Program-made: the position numbers and the translations under genes | Source of the DNA: JBBECF01 sp040881945 | Lineage (GTDB): Bacteria; Pseudomonadota; Alphaproteobacteria; Dongiales; Dongiaceae | Length of the DNA: 33,589 bases | Direction: 5' to 3' | Assembly: GCA_040881945.1 (NCBI GenBank) | Contig: JBBECF010000077.1 | Span: 1 to 33,589, forward strand | Shown: piece by piece, positions 31,508 through 33,589 of the stretch | Position numbering within the stretch: the stretch's first letter is position 1 | Layout of the letters: each line of letters starts with the position of its first letter | The notes under the pieces: generated by a model | The model's input: only the letters and a program-made list of their open reading frames with translations | Told to the model about the DNA's origin: nothing | Databases searched by the model: none

Positions 31508-31911
31508 CCGCCGTGATCGAGCTGACCCAGACGGCCTGCCAGTTCCTCGAATCCGAGGACGGCGTCGAACGCGGCTTCACGACGACCAAGAAGGCGGACT
31601 GCGACGCGATCAACGCCGCCACCGGCGCCGAGCGCCTGGCCGCGGCGACCGTCCTCGAGCTCAAGCCCGGCAAATACATCTTCCGCGTGACCAACCGGGA
31701 CGTGCCCTACGAGCTCGGCTTCTGGCTGCGCGAGCGCGACTACGACTGGAGGAATCCGCTGCACAAGCTGACCAAGCTCAGCGTCTCCGGCGGCGGCCTT
31801 CTGAGCGGCGTCACCAAGGACTACGAGGCGGAGCTGGCGCCGGGCGAATACCTCTACTCCTGTCCGCTCAACACGACGCCGGACTACCTGCTGATCGTCA
31901 CCGGCGGCTGA
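31508..31911 (+). CDS. Small, possibly cupredoxin-like periplasmic protein, 5' end lost in assembly gap
   Basis: About 134 residues remain. GTG at 31513 could be an internal Val rather than the start; any signal peptide would lie in the gap. The chain looks like a beta-sandwich: VIELTQTACQFLES, LELKPGKYIFRVTNRDVPYELGFWLRE, LTKLSVSGGGLLSGVTKDYEAELAPGEYLYSCPLNTTPDYLLIV. The KPGKYIFRVTN and PGEYLYSCPL stretches recall cupredoxins, but the copper-binding His and Met after the Cys are not present (CPLNTTPDY), so copper binding is doubtful. Three cysteines (CQFL, DCDA, SCPL) remain. It lies between a sulfur transporter and a multiheme cytochrome, which suggests a periplasmic redox or sulfur-related role. 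Family not securely recognised. Confidence 0.65.
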
Positions 31912-32027
31912 GGCGAACGTCCCCGCCGCGCCCCGGCGCGCAAGCTCGATGCGATCTTCGGGAAAATCGCCGCGCCGGCGGCGGCGACGGCATCCTCGAC
32001 CACCCGTGTTTCGCGCGCCGGACATGG

Positions 32028-33323
32028 CTAAGGAGCCGTGACCGGGCCGGTTCGCTCCGGGCGCTCCAGGTCGCGCTCGAACAGGCGATAGCGGCTCGCC
32101 GCGGCTCGGGCATCGGCCTGCTCGATGAGGCGCGCCGCCGAGCCCTCCGCGGGCAGCGTACCGAGGAGCGCGTCGTAGACCTCGTTGTCGTAATAGTCGT
32201 CGGGGTGGATTTCGAGCCACATGCGGACCCGGTTGCTGTCGCCCCACGGCAGGTCCAGAGCCACCGACTCATCGGGCATCAGGCGGGTGTCCGAACGCTC
32301 CACCCAGCGGCCGGCGGTAAAGGCGACGACCCTGCGGATGACGCGCGACACCGCCGTGTCGGGCCGCGGCCTGCCCGCGGCGTCGAGGGCGACCGCGCGC
32401 ATCGCGACGCTGGGCGTGATGTAGGTGGGAAAGGCGTGGCCGACGCCGCTGTTGGTCAGGGTGAAGCGCGCCTTCCGCGCATCGGCGCCGAAATCCGCCG
32501 TCAGCCCGGAAGTTACCATCGCGGGATCGTGAATTCCGCGCCACAGGTGCCGGCGGTCCGGCATGTGGCAACCCTGGCAGGTGATGCCGCGGGCCGACGC
32601 CGGGCTGGTCCGCCATTCCGCGTAGGTGTTCTGCAAGGGCTTGCCGTTGACGGCCGCGGCCTGCGGGAATTGGTGGCAGGTACCGCAGAACTCCGACGCC
32701 TCGAAGTCCGCCGTCCGGAAGACGCCGCCATGGGGAGCGTCGACGCCGCCCGGACCGGTCGCCCCGGTCTCGCGGTCGGGCGGGCCGAAGCGGCGGTGGC
32801 CGCGCAGGTGGCATCCGGCGCAACCGTTACCGGCGGCCGCGAGACCCTGGCCGGCGGGACTATGGGCCTCGTTCCGGGCCCGTGCCGCCTCGAAAGCCAG
32901 CCTCTGCTCCGCCAGCGGCGCGTGACACGCCATGCAGCCGGCGGCCTGCGCCGCGTCGAAGGTCAGAAGCTGCCCCACCAGCCCCGGCGAGAAGGCTTGC
33001 GCGTGCAGCGAGGTTCGCCATTCTTCGTACCGGTCGGCGTGGCAGGTGCCGCAAGCCTCGGGCGCCAGGGATCGCTCGCTCTCGCTCCAGTTTTGCGGCG
33101 CGGAGCCCTGCTCGGCGAGCGGCAGGCGCCAGTAGTCGTCGGGAAGGACGTGGCCCTGCTGGCCGCCCGCGAGCCCCGTTGCGGCGGCGCCCGCCAAGCC
33201 GACACCCACGAGGACCAGAATCCCATACGTCGAACGCCAAACCCGCGTGCCGGCGCGGGCGGGCCGGGCCCGGCGGACGCGCCGCCCACCAAGCCCGGCG
33301 AGCCGGCGAGGCAGCAAGATCAT
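32028..33323 (-). CDS. Membrane-anchored five-heme c-type cytochrome
   Basis: 431 residues from the ATG at 33323 (MILLPRRLAG). The frame stays open upstream, but there it only reads through the neighbouring repeat gene. One N-terminal helix (about 33-55, YGILVLVGVGLAGAAATGLAG) follows an Arg-rich stretch, giving a periplasmic orientation. There are five CxxCH heme sites: Cys91-His95, Cys130-His134, Cys168-His172, Cys213-His217 and Cys249-His253. The spacing and the QFPQ, CHMPD context resemble the cytochrome c554 / NrfA-like multiheme group. The heme-free C-terminal third (FTLTNSGVGHAFPTYITPS, LDLPWGDSNRVRMWLEI) looks like a beta domain. It could move electrons between the quinone pool and periplasmic acceptors. 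It lies 41 bases after the NPCAA-repeat gene on the same strand. Confidence 0.92.
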   Translation of the reverse strand: MILLPRRLAGLGGRRVRRARPARAGTRVWRSTYGILVLVGVGLAGAAATGLAGGQQGHVLPDDYWRLPLAEQGSAPQNWSESERSLAPEACGTCHADRYEEWRTSLHAQAFSPGLVGQLLTFDAAQAAGCMACHAPLAEQRLAFEAARARNEAHSPAGQGLAAAGNGCAGCHLRGHRRFGPPDRETGATGPGGVDAPHGGVFRTADFEASEFCGTCHQFPQAAAVNGKPLQNTYAEWRTSPASARGITCQGCHMPDRRHLWRGIHDPAMVTSGLTADFGADARKARFTLTNSGVGHAFPTYITPSVAMRAVALDAAGRPRPDTAVSRVIRRVVAFTAGRWVERSDTRLMPDESVALDLPWGDSNRVRMWLEIHPDDYYDNEVYDALLGTLPAEGSAARLIEQADARAAASRYRLFERDLERPERTGPVTAP

Positions 33324-33364
33324 CGGCCGTGGTATGAGCGCCGTGATTCGTTGCCGCCGGACGG

Positions 33365-33589
33365 TTAGTAGGTCTTCTTCGCTGCGCAGGGGTTCGCCGC
33401 GCACGGATTCGCCGCCGCGCAGGGGTTCGCTGCCGCGCACGGATTCGCGGCCGCGCAGGGGTTGGCCGCGGCGCAGGGGTTCCCGGCGCTCGGGATGATC
33501 GTCGCGGCGCAGGGGTTGGCCGCCGCGCAGGGGTTGGCCGCGGCGCAAGGATTCACCGCCGCGGCGCAAGGATTCACCGCCGCGGCGCA
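33365..33589 (-). CDS. C-terminal part of a Cys-rich NPCAA-repeat protein
   Basis: 74 residues are visible before the TAA; the reading frame is open to the window edge, so the N-terminus lies outside. The protein is almost entirely tandem NPCAAA or NPCAA units (ten complete NPC units plus part of another), broken once by TIIPSAG, and ends NPCAAKKTY. One cysteine occurs every five to six residues. At DNA level the unit is 15-18 bases with silent variation, so the peptide rather than the DNA appears to be maintained. It precedes the five-heme cytochrome by 41 bases on the same strand and is probably co-transcribed. It could bind metal or form a disulfide-linked surface protein; no function is known to me. 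Confidence 0.8.
   Translation of the reverse strand, partial: CAAAVNPCAAAVNPCAAANPCAAANPCAATIIPSAGNPCAAANPCAAANPCAAANPCAAANPCAANPCAAKKTY

Noticed and set aside
31513..31694. N-terminus of the YeeE/YedE gene to the right of gap 2
   Set aside because: The minus-strand reading there (MVTRKMYLPGLSS...) is antisense to the better-supported plus-strand protein and looks nothing like a transporter helix; the true start is in the gap.
33365..33589. CRISPR array or DNA-level satellite
   Set aside because: The 15-18 base units have no unique spacers, vary silently and stay in one reading frame ending in a sensible stop, so they are coding peptide repeats.

Overview
The window looks like part of a draft (two 100-N scaffold gaps at 6543-6642 and 31408-31507) high-GC alphaproteobacterial genome, probably Rhodospirillales-like. 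This rests on the GlmS-GlmU pair, very GC-rich third positions, short-leader promoters and the intergenic repeat style, not on a marker gene. Most genes are about 70-80% GC. The segment just after the tRNA (4.3-9.5 kb) is lower, and a Fic gene at 15.7-17.2 kb is close to 50%.

Layout. 1-3810 (minus strand): cell-wall precursor genes glmS (cut by the window edge) and glmU, then a periplasmic DUF3108 protein. 3911-4106: a cloverleaf-like palindromic repeat and tRNA-Val(CAC). 4322-9536 (plus strand): a signalling block made of a periplasmic protein with a molybdopterin-binding-type fold but no cysteine (PruR-like), folE (first step of pterin synthesis), a small membrane protein, a membrane hybrid histidine kinase (interrupted by gap 1), a single-domain response regulator and a DUF2934 protein. 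9770-15623: a lone xanthine-dehydrogenase-type molybdenum subunit coupled by ATGA to cysQ, then threonylcarbamoyl-AMP synthase and a GlcD/D2HGDH-type flavoprotein. 15670-17172: a low-GC Fic protein. 17258-22913: an acyl-CoA dehydrogenase (DmdC-like), a soluble GAF-PAS-GAF histidine kinase, and an adenine/adenosine deaminase.

23018-30390: a tight six-gene operon, hyfB-hyfC-hyfE-hyfF-(palindromic repeat)-hyfG-hyfI, encoding a complex I / hydrogenase-4-like membrane complex. Its large subunit has Ser-x-x-Ser where [NiFe] enzymes have the proximal CxxC and has no DPCxxC, so it is very unlikely to be a hydrogenase. It ends tail-to-tail on a YeeE/YedE sulfur-compound transporter (5' end lost in gap 2). 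Beyond the gap lie a fragment of a small possible cupredoxin-like protein, a membrane-anchored five-heme cytochrome c, and the C-terminus of a Cys-rich NPCAA-repeat protein.

The two most interesting systems are (a) the candidate pterin-responsive two-component pathway (PruR-like protein + FolE + hybrid kinase + receiver) and (b) the hydrogenase-like complex without a NiFe site, next to sulfur transport and multiheme cytochrome genes.
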